A stretch of 64,000 bases of DNA from JANTGF01 sp033791445 (GTDB taxonomy: Bacteria; Bacteroidota; Bacteroidia; Bacteroidales; VadinHA17), in contig JASJGS010000121.1 of the NCBI GenBank assembly GCA_033791445.1, positions 1 to 64,000 on the forward strand, read 5' to 3'. The translations under genes and the position numbers were made by a program. Of the stretch, positions 27,825 to 37,371 are shown piece by piece. Within the stretch, counting starts at the first letter, position 1; the number at the start of each line of letters is the position of its first letter. Under the pieces are notes generated by a model that searched no databases, was not told where the DNA came from, and saw only the letters and a list, made by a program, of their open reading frames with translations.

Positions 27825-28673
27825 TTACTTTTTCTCTTCAGCTTTCTTGTCTTCCTTTTTCTCTTCAGCTTTTTTGTCTTCCTTTTTCTCCTCAACCTTT
27901 TCCTCAGCAACTTCTGCTTTTACCTCTTCTACCACTTCAGCCTCCTCGGTTACTTCAGGTTTTTCAACCTCTGTTTCTACTAAAGTTTCTTCAACAGCTG
28001 TTTCGGCTGCAGCTTCAGTTACAGCTTCAACTACTTCAGCCTCCACTTTAACTTCCTCAGTTACTTCAGGTTTCTCAACCTCTGTCTCTACTACAGTTTC
28101 TTCAACAGTTGTTTCGGCTGCTGGTTCAGTTGCAGCTTCAACGGCAACTTCCTCTTCTACAACTTCCTCTGGTTCAGAAGCTTTCTTTTCAGCTAATTCT
28201 GCTTCTTCAGCAAGTGCAGACTGCCTCTTGGCTATTTCTTCAGCTCTTGCTTCATTGATCTTGGTTTCAGCTTCAAAGATTTCTTTTTCAGCATCCTTCT
28301 GAGCTGATAGGAGTTGATCTATTTTGGCCTGAACCTTTCCTTCTTTCTCCTTAAGCCATGTCTGAAACCGATTTTCAGCCTCCTCCTCAGAGAAGGCTCC
28401 TTTTTTTACACCATTTAATAGGTGATTCTTAAATATAACTCCTTTAAATGAAAGGATAGCTCTACAGGTATCTGTAGGTTGAGCGCCATTTTGTAGCCAA
28501 TTTAGTGCACTATCAAAATCCAATTCAATAGTGGCAGGATTTGTATTTGGATCATATATTCCAATCCTTTCAATAAATCTGCCATCCCGTGGCGCCCTGC
28601 TATCAGCAATCACAATATGATAGAAAGGTTTTCTTTTCCTACCCTGTCTTGTTAGTCTGATTTTTGCTGGCAT
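27825..28673 (-). CDS. rpsP: 30S ribosomal protein S16 with a long acidic C-terminal extension
   Basis: Residues 1-80 are normal S16 (MPAKIRLTRQGRKRKPFYHI, ADSRAPRDGRFIERIGIYDP), which binds 16S rRNA. The following 200 residues are an extension: a charged helix (about 90-150), then an Ala/Glu/Val-rich tract with two imperfect copies of about 40 residues, each containing VETEVEKPEVTEE, and a final KKEDKKAEE repeat. S16 is usually 80-90 residues; Bacteroidota members often carry shorter tails. The tail is low complexity and probably disordered on the ribosome surface. A TACCTTTG element lies 46-53 bases upstream. Confidence 0.92.
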   Translation of the reverse strand: MPAKIRLTRQGRKRKPFYHIVIADSRAPRDGRFIERIGIYDPNTNPATIELDFDSALNWLQNGAQPTDTCRAILSFKGVIFKNHLLNGVKKGAFSEEEAENRFQTWLKEKEGKVQAKIDQLLSAQKDAEKEIFEAETKINEARAEEIAKRQSALAEEAELAEKKASEPEEVVEEEVAVEAATEPAAETTVEETVVETEVEKPEVTEEVKVEAEVVEAVTEAAAETAVEETLVETEVEKPEVTEEAEVVEEVKAEVAEEKVEEKKEDKKAEEKKEDKKAEEKK

Positions 28674-28718
28674 TTTTTACGCTTTAAATTTAACCTGTGT
28701 TTTTTAAAATTTGGTCTG

Positions 28719-28726
28719 CAAAGGTA
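28719..28726 (-). promoter_or_regulatory. -7 element (TACCTTTG) upstream of rpsP
   Basis: The minus-strand octamer fits TAnnTTTG and lies 46 bases before the rpsP ATG. The same octamer precedes the tRNA-Glu and the methylmalonyl-CoA mutase genes. Confidence 0.55.
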
Positions 28727-28967
28727 CAATTAAATTGCTTTATTAAAAATATTTTTAAATTAATAATCTAAATACAACCAATTTGAAATGACAAGATCCA
28801 TTCTTGCTTATTAAATATTGATAGTCAGTATGCTTGGAATTCACAATTTTAAATTTTACATAACTTATTAACATAAGACTATTTTACCTAGCTTTTAATT
28901 AACTTTAAAACCTGATTAATTCAATCAGTAATTATTATACTAAATTCATTATCTGCATATTAAAATC

Positions 28968-31900
28968 GTGAATCCATTTACTCATTTACATGTTCATACC
29001 CAGTATTCAATTTTGGACGGTGCTTCAAGCGTTCCCCTCTTATTAAAGAAGGCTAAAGAAAATAACATGACTGCAGTTGCCATAACAGACCATGGTAACC
29101 TTTTTGGAGCAAAACATTTTTATGATACCGCCCGAGCAAACGGAATAAAACCAATTATCGGATGTGAAGTCTATGTTTCAAGGAACAGTCGATTAGCAAA
29201 AGCTGAAAAATCAGACCGAGGAGGAAACCATCTTATATTGCTGGCAAAAAATAAATTAGGATATCAAAACTTATCCAAACTGGTTAGCATGGCCTGGATT
29301 GAAGGCCATTATTACAAACCCAGAATTGATAAAGCTCTTCTTGAAAAATACTCTGAAGGAATCATTGCATCTTCAGCCTGTTTAGGTGGAGAAGTTCCTC
29401 AGGCTTTCTTAAATAATGATGAAGCTGCTGCTGAAGAGTCTGTTTTATGGTTCAAACAACTCTTTGGAGAAGATTATTACCTGGAGCTTCAACGTCATAA
29501 AACGGGAGATCCTGAAATTGATAGTGATACATTCACCAAGCAAGAGAAGGTAAACAATAAGCTCATCCAAATTGCAAAAAAACATAATATCAAAATCATT
29601 GCTACCAACGATGTTCATTTTATAAATGAAGAAGACGCAGAGGCACATGACAGGCTTATATGTTTGAATACGGGGAAAGATCTTGATGACCCCAACCGAT
29701 TAAGATATACACAACAGGAATGGTTTAAATCCCAGGAAGAGATGAATGAACTTTTCTCAGACATTCCCGTAGCTCTTGAAAATACAATGGAGGTGGCCGC
29801 AAAAGTATCAGATTACGAATTGGACAGGACACCTATAATGCCTGATTTTCCGATTCCTGATAATTTTAAAGATGCAGATGAATATCTCCGTCATATATCA
29901 TTTGAGGGGGCAAAAGAAAGATACGAAACTATAACCGATGAAATCAAAGAAAGAATCGAATTCGAATTATCGGTTATAAAAAATATGGGTTACCCCGGAT
30001 ACTTTCTTATCGTACATGAAGTATTGAAAGCTGCGAGGGAAATGGGTGTATCTGTAGGTCCGGGACGTGGTTCTGCTGCTGGATCTGTGGTTGCCTACAG
30101 CCTGCGAATAATTGATATTGATCCTTTGAAATATGGACTCCTGTTTGAAAGGTTTTTAAATCCTGATCGAATTAGTCTTCCTGATATTGATATTGATTTT
30201 GATGAAGATGGCCGTGACGATGTATTAAAATGGGTAGTTAACAGGTATGGGAAGGAAAGAGTAGCCCATATAATTACCTTTGGAACTATGGCTGCAAAAA
30301 TGGCCATCAGAGATATTGCAAGAGTTCAAAAGCTCCCTTTACCTGAAGCAGACAGGCTTGCCAAACTTGTTCCCGAAAGACCCAAGGTCACTCTTGCTGA
30401 TGCCTACAAAGAGGTAAAAGAGCTCAGAGAAGCAAAAGATTCTGATAACCCTCTGATTTCCCAAACCTTAAAATATGCCCAGATATTGGAGGGCTCAAAA
30501 CGACATACCGGCGTGCATGCCTGTGGTATAATTATTGGGAAATCTGATCTAATAGACCATATTCCATTATGCACATCAAAGGATTCAGACTTAATGGTAA
30601 CCCAATTTGATGGAGATTATGTGGAAAGCGTAGGAATGTTAAAGATGGACTTCCTCGGCCTAAAGACATTGTCAAAAATCAGGGATGCTGTGGAAAATAT
30701 AAAAGAGTCAAAAGGCATTGACCTGGACATTGAATCCATTCCATTAGACGATCCTAAGACTTTTGAATTATTTAGTAATGGGGAAACGACGGCATTGTTC
30801 CAGTTTGAGTCTGATGGAATGAAAAAGCACTTGAAGGAGCTTAAGCCAAACAGGTTTGAAGACCTGATTGCCATGAATGCTCTTTATCGCCCCGGACCTA
30901 TGGATTATATTCCAAAATTCATCAGCCGCAAGCATGGTAAATCAAAAATCCAGTATGACTTGCCTGTAATGGAAGAGTACCTGAAGGACACTTACGGTAT
31001 TACAGTTTACCAGGAACAGGTGATGCAGCTTTCAATGGCTATGGCTGATTTTACCAGAGGTGAGGCAGATTCCCTGAGGAAGGCCATGGGAAAGAAAAAG
31101 AAGAAAGAGATGGATAAACTCAAGGAGAAATTCCTTGAAGGATCAGCTAAAAATAATATAGATAAAAAAATAGCAGAGCAGGTTTGGCATGATTGGGAAG
31201 CATTTGCCCAATATGCTTTCAATAAATCCCATTCCACCTCCTATGCATATGTTGCATATCGTACTGCCTATTTGAAAGCTCATTATCCATCAGAATATAT
31301 GGCAGCTGTATTAAGCAGGGAGATAAAAGACATCAAAAAAATCACCCAATATATGGATGAGTCGAAGCGGATGGGCATATCTGTACTCGGACCTGATGTA
31401 AACGAAAGTAATATCAAATTTACTGTGAATAAAGAGGGAAACATCCGGTTTGGACTTGGTGCTATAAAAGGAGTAGGGAAAAATGCTGCTGCAGAGATAG
31501 TAAAAGAAAGAAAACAAAATGGGCCATTCACAGACATTTTTGATTTTGTTGAACGGGTTGATCTGTACTCGGTAAACAAGAAAAACCTTGAAGCATTAGC
31601 TATTTCAGGATCTTTCGACAACTTCGAAAACATAAAAAGAGAACAATATTTTGCAGAAACCAACTCTGGTTCAACCTTTACTGAAGATCTAATACGATAT
31701 GGCAATCGAGTAAGTCAGGAAAAAAATACTACCCAACAATCTCTTTTTGGTGAAGCTGAAAATTTTGAATTTGCCAAACCTGCAGCACCCATAGTACAAG
31801 AATGGTCAAAAGTTGATAAGCTTAAAAAAGAAAAGGAATTGGTGGGCGTATATATTTCTGCGCACCCATTGGATGATTTCAAATTTGAAATAAACTCATT

Positions 31901-32450
31901 TAGTAATGTTACTCTGAATGAACTGGATGATCTGAAATCTCAGTTAGGCAAAGATCTCTCGATATGCGGAATTGTTTCAGAATTCAAAACAGGCATGTCA
32001 AAGAATGGGAAGCCCTACGGATTTTTAACAATACAGGATTATAGAGAGTCTTTTAGAATTGCTCTATTTAATTCAGATTTCTTAAAATATCAACAATATT
32101 TTAAGGAGGGATTGTCATTGCTCATTAAAGGAAAGGTTGAGGCTTCCTATTACAGGGAAGGTGAACATGAATTTAAAGTAAAAAGTGTTCATCTATTGAC
32201 GGAAGCTCGTGATGAGTTTGTGAAGTCTGTTCAACTTAGCCTTCCTGTTTCAATTATCACACCTGAATTCGTTAATGAACTGGAAAAAGTTTCATCTACC
32301 AAGGGGAATATTTTATTCAAATTTAATATCTTTGACCCGGGTGAAAAACTTAGTATTAATTTATTCTCCCGAACAAAGAGGATAAAAATCTCTGATCGGT
32401 TTTTAGATTTTATTGATCATCAACCCGGAGTTGAAATTTCAGTAAAGTAG
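28968..32450 (+). CDS. dnaE: DNA polymerase III alpha subunit
   Basis: A 1160-residue replicative polymerase of DnaE type, the length of the E. coli protein. The N-terminal PHP domain reads HLHVHTQYSILDGASS. The polymerase active-site Asp triad lies in LPDIDIDFDEDGRDD (near residue 405), with VGPGRGSAAGS before it and the fingers at GVHACGIIIG. Helix-hairpin-helix and OB-fold domains follow (LSICGIVSEFKTGMSKNGK, near residue 1000). The start is a GTG at 28968, immediately before the conserved N-terminus. There are 294 bases of AT-rich upstream sequence with no visible gene. Confidence 0.96.
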   Translation: MNPFTHLHVHTQYSILDGASSVPLLLKKAKENNMTAVAITDHGNLFGAKHFYDTARANGIKPIIGCEVYVSRNSRLAKAEKSDRGGNHLILLAKNKLGYQNLSKLVSMAWIEGHYYKPRIDKALLEKYSEGIIASSACLGGEVPQAFLNNDEAAAEESVLWFKQLFGEDYYLELQRHKTGDPEIDSDTFTKQEKVNNKLIQIAKKHNIKIIATNDVHFINEEDAEAHDRLICLNTGKDLDDPNRLRYTQQEWFKSQEEMNELFSDIPVALENTMEVAAKVSDYELDRTPIMPDFPIPDNFKDADEYLRHISFEGAKERYETITDEIKERIEFELSVIKNMGYPGYFLIVHEVLKAAREMGVSVGPGRGSAAGSVVAYSLRIIDIDPLKYGLLFERFLNPDRISLPDIDIDFDEDGRDDVLKWVVNRYGKERVAHIITFGTMAAKMAIRDIARVQKLPLPEADRLAKLVPERPKVTLADAYKEVKELREAKDSDNPLISQTLKYAQILEGSKRHTGVHACGIIIGKSDLIDHIPLCTSKDSDLMVTQFDGDYVESVGMLKMDFLGLKTLSKIRDAVENIKESKGIDLDIESIPLDDPKTFELFSNGETTALFQFESDGMKKHLKELKPNRFEDLIAMNALYRPGPMDYIPKFISRKHGKSKIQYDLPVMEEYLKDTYGITVYQEQVMQLSMAMADFTRGEADSLRKAMGKKKKKEMDKLKEKFLEGSAKNNIDKKIAEQVWHDWEAFAQYAFNKSHSTSYAYVAYRTAYLKAHYPSEYMAAVLSREIKDIKKITQYMDESKRMGISVLGPDVNESNIKFTVNKEGNIRFGLGAIKGVGKNAAAEIVKERKQNGPFTDIFDFVERVDLYSVNKKNLEALAISGSFDNFENIKREQYFAETNSGSTFTEDLIRYGNRVSQEKNTTQQSLFGEAENFEFAKPAAPIVQEWSKVDKLKKEKELVGVYISAHPLDDFKFEINSFSNVTLNELDDLKSQLGKDLSICGIVSEFKTGMSKNGKPYGFLTIQDYRESFRIALFNSDFLKYQQYFKEGLSLLIKGKVEASYYREGEHEFKVKSVHLLTEARDEFVKSVQLSLPVSIITPEFVNELEKVSSTKGNILFKFNIFDPGEKLSINLFSRTKRIKISDRFLDFIDHQPGVEISVK

Positions 32451-32497
32451 TCGAAAAGGGTTTAAAAAATAGTATTTATCTTAAATTATTAATTATT

Positions 32498-32815
32498 ATG
32501 AGTGTAGAAGCTACCGATGCCAATTTTGAGGAGTTAGTTCTCAAGTCTGATAAGCCTGTAATAGTAGATTTCTGGGCAGAATGGTGCGGACCATGTAGAA
32601 TGGTTGGCCCCCTCCTTTCTGAATTGTCTGATGATTTTGAAGGTAAGGCAGTTATTGCCAAATTAGATGTTGACAGTAACCCCAACGTTACTATGAAATA
32701 TGGAATCAGGAATATTCCAACAGTTTTGTATTTTAAAGATGGGGAAGTAGTTGACAAGCAGGTTGGAGCAGTACCAAAAACACAATTTCAATCAAAACTT
32801 GAAGCAATACTTTAA
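32498..32815 (+). CDS. trxA: Thioredoxin
   Basis: A 105-residue thioredoxin with the active site WAEWCGPCRMV (Cys pair near residues 30-33) and the cis-Pro in NIPTVLYF. It is cytoplasmic, with no signal peptide, and supplies reducing power to ribonucleotide reductase and other enzymes. It follows dnaE by 47 bases and is closed by a strong terminator. Confidence 0.95.
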   Translation: MSVEATDANFEELVLKSDKPVIVDFWAEWCGPCRMVGPLLSELSDDFEGKAVIAKLDVDSNPNVTMKYGIRNIPTVLYFKDGEVVDKQVGAVPKTQFQSKLEAIL

Positions 32816-32835
32816 TTACTAGGAAAAAAGGAGTT

Positions 32836-32866
32836 AAAGGCATGGGGTTACCTATGCCTTTTTTTA
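32836..32866 (+). terminator. Rho-independent terminator behind trxA
   Basis: An 11-base-pair stem (836-846 with 851-861, one G-T pair) and a four-base loop are followed by a run of T to 866. It overlaps the 5' part of the longer LOG reading frame, which therefore does not start there. Confidence 0.85.
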
Positions 32867-32892
32867 TGAATAAAGAACTTAATACTATTAAT

Positions 32893-33480
32893 ATGTATCG
32901 CTTGAGAGTTTCTGTCTTCTGTAGTTCCAGCAGTTTGGTTTCACAAAAATTTATCGATGAAAGTGTTGAACTTGCTAAAAGCCTTGTTAATGAAAACCAT
33001 TTGGTTCAATATGGTGGTGGAGCTGTTGGGTTAATGGGACATCTTTCAAAAACAGTTTTATTCTTAAATGGCAACATACGTGGTTTTATACCACAGTTTA
33101 TGATTGATGAAGGATGGAATAATGTCGATGTAAAAGACATGGTTGTTGTCAAAGACATGCAAGATCGTAAAAGAGAAATCATGATGGAAACCGATGCTAT
33201 TGTTTCGCTTGCCGGAGGTTATGGGACATTAGAGGAACTTACCGAGGCCATAACCTTAAAGCAACTTGGTTTAATAGATATCCCAATTATTATTGTTAAT
33301 ACCGATGGGTTTTACAATCCTTTATTGAAGATGTTTGAAAAGATGAAACAGGAGAACTTCATAAGGCCAGCCCATTGCGATATATGGCAAACTGTCAATA
33401 GAGCTATAGATGTTGTCCCTGCTCTACTTAACGCTCCAGCCTGGGATGCGGAGAATGCAAGAAATTCTGCAGCTATTTAA
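32893..33480 (+). CDS. LOG-family protein (TIGR00730; nucleotide phosphoribohydrolase-like)
   Basis: A 195-residue Rossmann-fold protein. It opens with LRVSVFCSSSS and has the active-site region KREIMMETDAIVSLAGGYGTLEEL. The family motif is usually PGGxGTxxE; here Ala replaces the first Pro. Members hydrolyse nucleoside 5'-monophosphates to base and ribose phosphate, including cytokinin activation in some species, so the exact substrate is open. I start at the ATG at 32893, just before the conserved start of the fold; the 17 extra codons upstream fall in the trxA terminator. Confidence 0.85.
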   Translation: MYRLRVSVFCSSSSLVSQKFIDESVELAKSLVNENHLVQYGGGAVGLMGHLSKTVLFLNGNIRGFIPQFMIDEGWNNVDVKDMVVVKDMQDRKREIMMETDAIVSLAGGYGTLEELTEAITLKQLGLIDIPIIIVNTDGFYNPLLKMFEKMKQENFIRPAHCDIWQTVNRAIDVVPALLNAPAWDAENARNSAAI

Positions 33481-33492
33481 TCGACCATATAA

Positions 33493-33669
33493 ATAATCCA
33501 GGAATACTTAAATGGATCTGCAGATGATTCTTTTGTGGATATTTATTCTGGTATGATTGACTATAATGTATTGCCAAGGAAAGAACTTTTTATCCAGGAT
33601 GGATTGCATATGTCCGGTGAAGGATATAGCCTTTTGCCCAAGGTTTTAAAACCCCACCTGGAGGAATGA
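33493..33669 (+). pseudogene. C-terminal remnant of an SGNH/GDSL hydrolase
   Basis: The frame reads about 58 codons from after a stop at 33490-33492 to a TGA at 33667-33669. It includes VDIYSGMIDYNVLPRKELFI and then QDGLHMSGEGYSLL, which carries the catalytic Asp-x-x-His of SGNH hydrolases (DGLHxxxxGY) near their C-terminus. No start codon, nucleophile block (GDS) or Asn block is present, so only the tail of the enzyme is left. It lies between the LOG gene and the convergent ribD, whose stop is three bases away. Confidence 0.8.
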
Positions 33670-33671
33670 AA

Positions 33672-34727
33672 TTATTTATTATAAATTTTTAAATCAGATT
33701 GCCATGTGCGGTACATTTGATTGGATTCCATTTCCAAGCTGGGAGCCACAATCCCCTTTGTAATCTCCTGTTCTCCAGTAAACACCCTTGCCTCATCCCA
33801 TAAATCAGATTTGATAAGGCTGTTTAGAGTTTTTGCACCCCCCTCCACAAAAACAGAAACAATCTCCTGCTCAAATAAGTAGTTCATAATCTGAGGCCAG
33901 ATGGATACATTAAAATCAATCACTTTTGTTCCAATAGCACTGGCCTTATTCCCCAGTTGAGCAGTAAACAATATTACCCGTGATGGATCTTTAAACACTT
34001 TGTATTCTGGTTTTAATCTCAATGTACGGTCAATTATCAAACGTATGGGTGATGTACCTGCCCAATTCCTTACATCCAAAGCTGGATCATCAACTTCAAC
34101 AGTATTTGTTCCCACAAGAATTGAATGTTCTTCTGAGCGCCACTTATGAACCAGCATACGTTCGTTAGGTCCGGTAATCCAATTTGGGCCCGTTTTATCA
34201 TTTTTATCTCTGGAAATATCTATGAATCCATCAGAAGATTGCGCCCACTTAAGAATTATATAGGGCCTCTTTTTTTCATGGAAGGTAAAAAACCTTTTGT
34301 TTAGCAATCTGCTCTCTTCTTCCAAAACACCAACCTCTACCTTACATCCCTCTTTTTTTAATTTCTCAATTCCTTTTCCGGCAGATTTGGAGCTGGTATC
34401 AATGGCAGCAATAACTATCCTTCGAATACCTGAGCGAATTATCAAGTCTGTACATGGTGGTGTTTTCCCACTGTGAGAACAGGGTTCCAGGTTAACATAT
34501 AAGGTGCTTTTTCTAAGAAAATCCTTCTCCTTTACCGAACGAATAGCGTTTACCTCTGCATGATTCTCCCCAAATTTTTGATGGTAACCCTCTCCAATTA
34601 TTCTATCATTGTAGGTAACAACCGAACCCACCAAAGGGTTTGAGAGCGTATTTCCCAGACCTTTTCCGGCAAGGTGTAAACACCTTTTCATAAAATGTGT
34701 ATGATTTAAAATCAGGGAACGTTCCAT
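33672..34727 (-). CDS. ribD: Bifunctional riboflavin deaminase/reductase RibD
   Basis: A 351-residue enzyme for two riboflavin steps. The N-terminal zinc deaminase has GENHAEVNAI (catalytic HAE) and LEPCSHSGKTPPCTDLI (zinc Cys pair). The C-terminal reductase domain (residues about 150-351) has LKWAQSSDGFID, EEHSILVGTNTVEVDDPALD and FVEGGAKTLNS. The first 12 residues before MKRCLHLA may or may not be translated. It diverges from prmC with a 58-base shared promoter region. Confidence 0.93.
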   Translation of the reverse strand: MERSLILNHTHFMKRCLHLAGKGLGNTLSNPLVGSVVTYNDRIIGEGYHQKFGENHAEVNAIRSVKEKDFLRKSTLYVNLEPCSHSGKTPPCTDLIIRSGIRRIVIAAIDTSSKSAGKGIEKLKKEGCKVEVGVLEEESRLLNKRFFTFHEKKRPYIILKWAQSSDGFIDISRDKNDKTGPNWITGPNERMLVHKWRSEEHSILVGTNTVEVDDPALDVRNWAGTSPIRLIIDRTLRLKPEYKVFKDPSRVILFTAQLGNKASAIGTKVIDFNVSIWPQIMNYLFEQEIVSVFVEGGAKTLNSLIKSDLWDEARVFTGEQEITKGIVAPSLEMESNQMYRTWQSDLKIYNK

Positions 34728-34751
34728 CTTAAAAAAGCAAACAATAATTAG

Positions 34752-34759
34752 TAAATTTG
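34752..34759 (+). promoter_or_regulatory. -7 element (TAAATTTG) upstream of prmC
   Basis: TAAATTTG fits TAnnTTTG and lies 26 bases before the prmC ATG in the short ribD-prmC intergenic region. A -33 element is not obvious. Confidence 0.4.
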
Positions 34760-34785
34760 ACTACCAAAGAATTAATATCATTTGG

Positions 34786-35637
34786 ATGACAATAAAAGAC
34801 ATTCATCAGCAAATCCTATCAAGTTTAAATAACTTATACCCTGAAAAGGAAGTCAAAAACTTCTCATACTTGATACTAAATTCCATTTTTAATTATTCCA
34901 GGTATCAAATACATGAGAATTTTGAGAAGCCAGTCAATGAAAGTCAATATGCCAAAATTAAGAATATTGTTGAGGAGTTAAAAATATATAAGCCAATCCA
35001 ATACATATTTAAGAAAACAGAATTTTACAATTGTATGCTAAGTGTCACAGAGGATGTTCTTATCCCTCGTCCTGAAACGGAAGAACTTGTTGATTGGATT
35101 ATTCAGGATCAACCCAAAGAAGGAAGTTATATACTTGATATAGGTACCGGAAGTGGATGTATTGCCATTTCCCTGGCAAAAAACCTTCCACATTCAAGAG
35201 TATCGGCTATGGATATTTCTCAGAAAGCAATAAAAATAGCCAGTTCCAATGCTGTTGAAAATAGCACAGAAATCAATCTTTTTCAAGGCGATATATTTAA
35301 TTTGCCTAAAGAAATTAAAACCAATCAGTTCGATATCATTGTTAGCAACCCTCCCTATGTCAGAGAAAGTGAGAAAGCATTGATGAAGCCTAATGTATTA
35401 GACTGGGAACCTGAAATTTCCCTATTTGTGCCGGATGAAGACCCACTGATTTTTTATAAAGAAATAATAAGGATGGCTTCTAAATCCCTAATCAGCAATG
35501 GCCAAATATTCCTTGAGATAAATGAAGTTTTCCCTGAGGAAATAAAGAATATTTTAGCCAAGTATAAATTTGCATCCATTGAAATCAGAAAAGATATTTC
35601 AGGGAAATCCAGGATGGTAAAAGCAGTTAAAAAATAA
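34786..35637 (+). CDS. prmC: Release factor N5-glutamine methyltransferase PrmC
   Basis: A 283-residue SAM-dependent enzyme that methylates the GGQ glutamine of RF1 and RF2. The helical N-terminal domain is followed by a Rossmann methyltransferase with EDVLIPRPETEELVDW, the SAM loop LDIGTGSGCIAISLA and the catalytic NPPY (VSNPPYV, near residue 188). It is followed after 17 bases by recX and then by prfB, one of its substrates, in the same direction. Confidence 0.94.
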   Translation: MTIKDIHQQILSSLNNLYPEKEVKNFSYLILNSIFNYSRYQIHENFEKPVNESQYAKIKNIVEELKIYKPIQYIFKKTEFYNCMLSVTEDVLIPRPETEELVDWIIQDQPKEGSYILDIGTGSGCIAISLAKNLPHSRVSAMDISQKAIKIASSNAVENSTEINLFQGDIFNLPKEIKTNQFDIIVSNPPYVRESEKALMKPNVLDWEPEISLFVPDEDPLIFYKEIIRMASKSLISNGQIFLEINEVFPEEIKNILAKYKFASIEIRKDISGKSRMVKAVKK

Positions 35638-35654
35638 AATCATTCGTTTGTTCA

Positions 35655-36143
35655 ATGGGAAAAAATAAAAACAAGCAGCCAAAAAAACTAGAGCAATATT
35701 TGAATAAAGCAAAGAATCTTTGTTCAAAACAAGAGAAATGCAGATCGGAGATATTAAAGAAGCTTGATGAATGGGATGCTTCTGAGGAATATCATGAAAG
35801 AATAATCGAAATCCTTTTAGATGAGAAATACATCGATGAGGTAAGATATTCATCAAGTTTTGTAAGGTCAAAATTCAGACAGAATAAATGGGGAAGAATT
35901 AAGCTAAAGTACGCCTTACAACAAAAGAACATACCCCAGGAAATAATTCAGGAAGTAATTTATAATGAAATTCCAGAAGAAGCATATGAAGAATGTCTTC
36001 ACCAATTGCTTGTTAATAAAAACCTGGGCCTAAAAGGGGACCACAAAATGAAGAAGCTTTCAAAAATGATTTCTTTTGGCACCAATAAAGGCTTTGAATA
36101 TGAAATTGTTAAGAGTTTCTCAGAAAACATCCTTTCTAAATAG
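35655..36143 (+). CDS. recX: RecX-family regulator of RecA
   Basis: A 162-residue all-helical protein with the three-repeat RecX pattern (KAKNLCSKQEKCRSEILKKL, LLDEKYIDEVRYSSSFVRSK, KLKYALQQKNIPQEIIQEVI). RecX dampens RecA filament growth. It is downstream of prmC with a short gap. No active-site residues are expected in this family. Confidence 0.88.
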   Translation: MGKNKNKQPKKLEQYLNKAKNLCSKQEKCRSEILKKLDEWDASEEYHERIIEILLDEKYIDEVRYSSSFVRSKFRQNKWGRIKLKYALQQKNIPQEIIQEVIYNEIPEEAYEECLHQLLVNKNLGLKGDHKMKKLSKMISFGTNKGFEYEIVKSFSENILSK

Positions 36144-36218
36144 GAGAAATAAGAATTCACGACCATTTAACATTGAAAACTTTACTTGTAAGAGTCTGTA
36201 AATTCGTGGCATATTCTG

Positions 36219-36226
36219 TACTTTTG
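36219..36226 (+). promoter_or_regulatory. -7 element (TACTTTTG) upstream of prfB
   Basis: TACTTTTG fits TAnnTTTG and lies 29 bases before the prfB ATG at 36255. Confidence 0.5.
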
Positions 36227-36254
36227 TATGAATTACTAAAATAGAATTGAATAT

Positions 36255-37347
36255 ATGGTATCACAGGAACAATTAAAAGATATTGAAAAGCGTCGGGATG
36301 CGCTGAGGAGGTATCTTTGACATCGAACAAAAAGAATTATTTGTAAAAGGAGAAGAAATCAAAACTCAGGCTGAAGATTTTTGGAATGACCCAAAAGCTG
36401 CCGAAGAACAACTTAAGGTAGTCTCAAAAACTAAAGTCTGGCTAAATGCATATAACAATATACAAACTGCCCTGGACGACCTGGGAGTAATATATGATTT
36501 TGTAAAAGAGGGAGAGGCTACAGAAGAGGAATTAGACCAACAATTTAATACAACCCTTAAATTAATCGAAAACCTCGAGCTTAAAAACATGCTTAGAATG
36601 GAGGAAGACTCCTTCGGCGCAATTGTGAAAATAAATTCGGGAGCAGGTGGCACTGAAAGCCTGGATTGGGCTGAAATGCTTATGAGAATGTACATTCGGT
36701 GGGGAGAAAGAAACAATTATAAGGTGCGGGAAATTGATTACCAGCCAGGGGATGAAGCAGGCGTTAAATCCGTCACAATAGAATTAACGGGTGAGTTCGC
36801 CTACGGCTATTTAAAAAGTGAGAACGGGGTCCATCGTCTGGTTCGAATTTCGCCATTTAATGCTCAGGGAAAACGTCAAACAACATTTGCATCGGTTTTT
36901 GTATCGCCTGTCGTAGATGAAACAATTAATATAGAGATCAACCCTGCTGACATTAGTTGGGAAACATATAGATCAAGTGGTGCGGGCGGGCAAAATGTAA
37001 ATAAAGTTGAAACCGCTGTGCGACTCCGCCATGCTCCTACCGGGATTGTAATTGAAAACCAGGAAACACGTTCACAGCATAAAAATAAAGACAACGCTAT
37101 GCGCTTGCTCAGGTCTCATCTTTATGAACTTGAATTACGAAAGAAACTTGATGAGCAAGCAAAATTAGAAGGGGAAAAGTTGAAAATTGAGTGGGGCTCT
37201 CAAATCCGATCTTATGTTCTTCACCCCTATAAAATGGTTAAAGATTTACGAACAAATCACGAAACATCAAATACCCAGGCAGTACTTGATGGAGATTTGA
37301 ATGATTTTATAAAATCATACCTGATGGAATTCGGTGGAAAACTCTAA
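36255..37347 (+). CDS. prfB: Peptide chain release factor 2 with programmed +1 frameshift
   Basis: The gene starts at the ATG at 36255 with MVSQEQLKDIEKRRDAL and meets an in-frame TGA at 36318-36320 after 21 codons. The slip site is the classical one: AGGAGG at 36306-36311, then TAT CTT TGA C. A +1 shift on CTT continues as DIEQKELFVKG to the stop at 37347, giving a 363-residue product. The second part holds the peptidyl-tRNA hydrolysis motif RSSGAGGQNVNKVETAV (GGQ). RF2 reads UGA, so low RF2 promotes the shift: autoregulation known in many bacteria. No other frame disruption is present. Confidence 0.95.
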
Positions 37348-37371
37348 TTCTTAATTCAAGTTATATCAATA

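Noticed and set aside
27847..28302. Ser/Thr-rich reading frame opposite rpsP, another Leu/Pro-rich one from 27800
   Set aside because: Both are mirror images of the acidic repeat tail of S16; composition is that of the antisense strand of a Glu/Val/Ala-rich tract.
32842..32892. Longer start for the LOG-family gene
   Set aside because: The extra codons lie in the trxA terminator hairpin and T tract.
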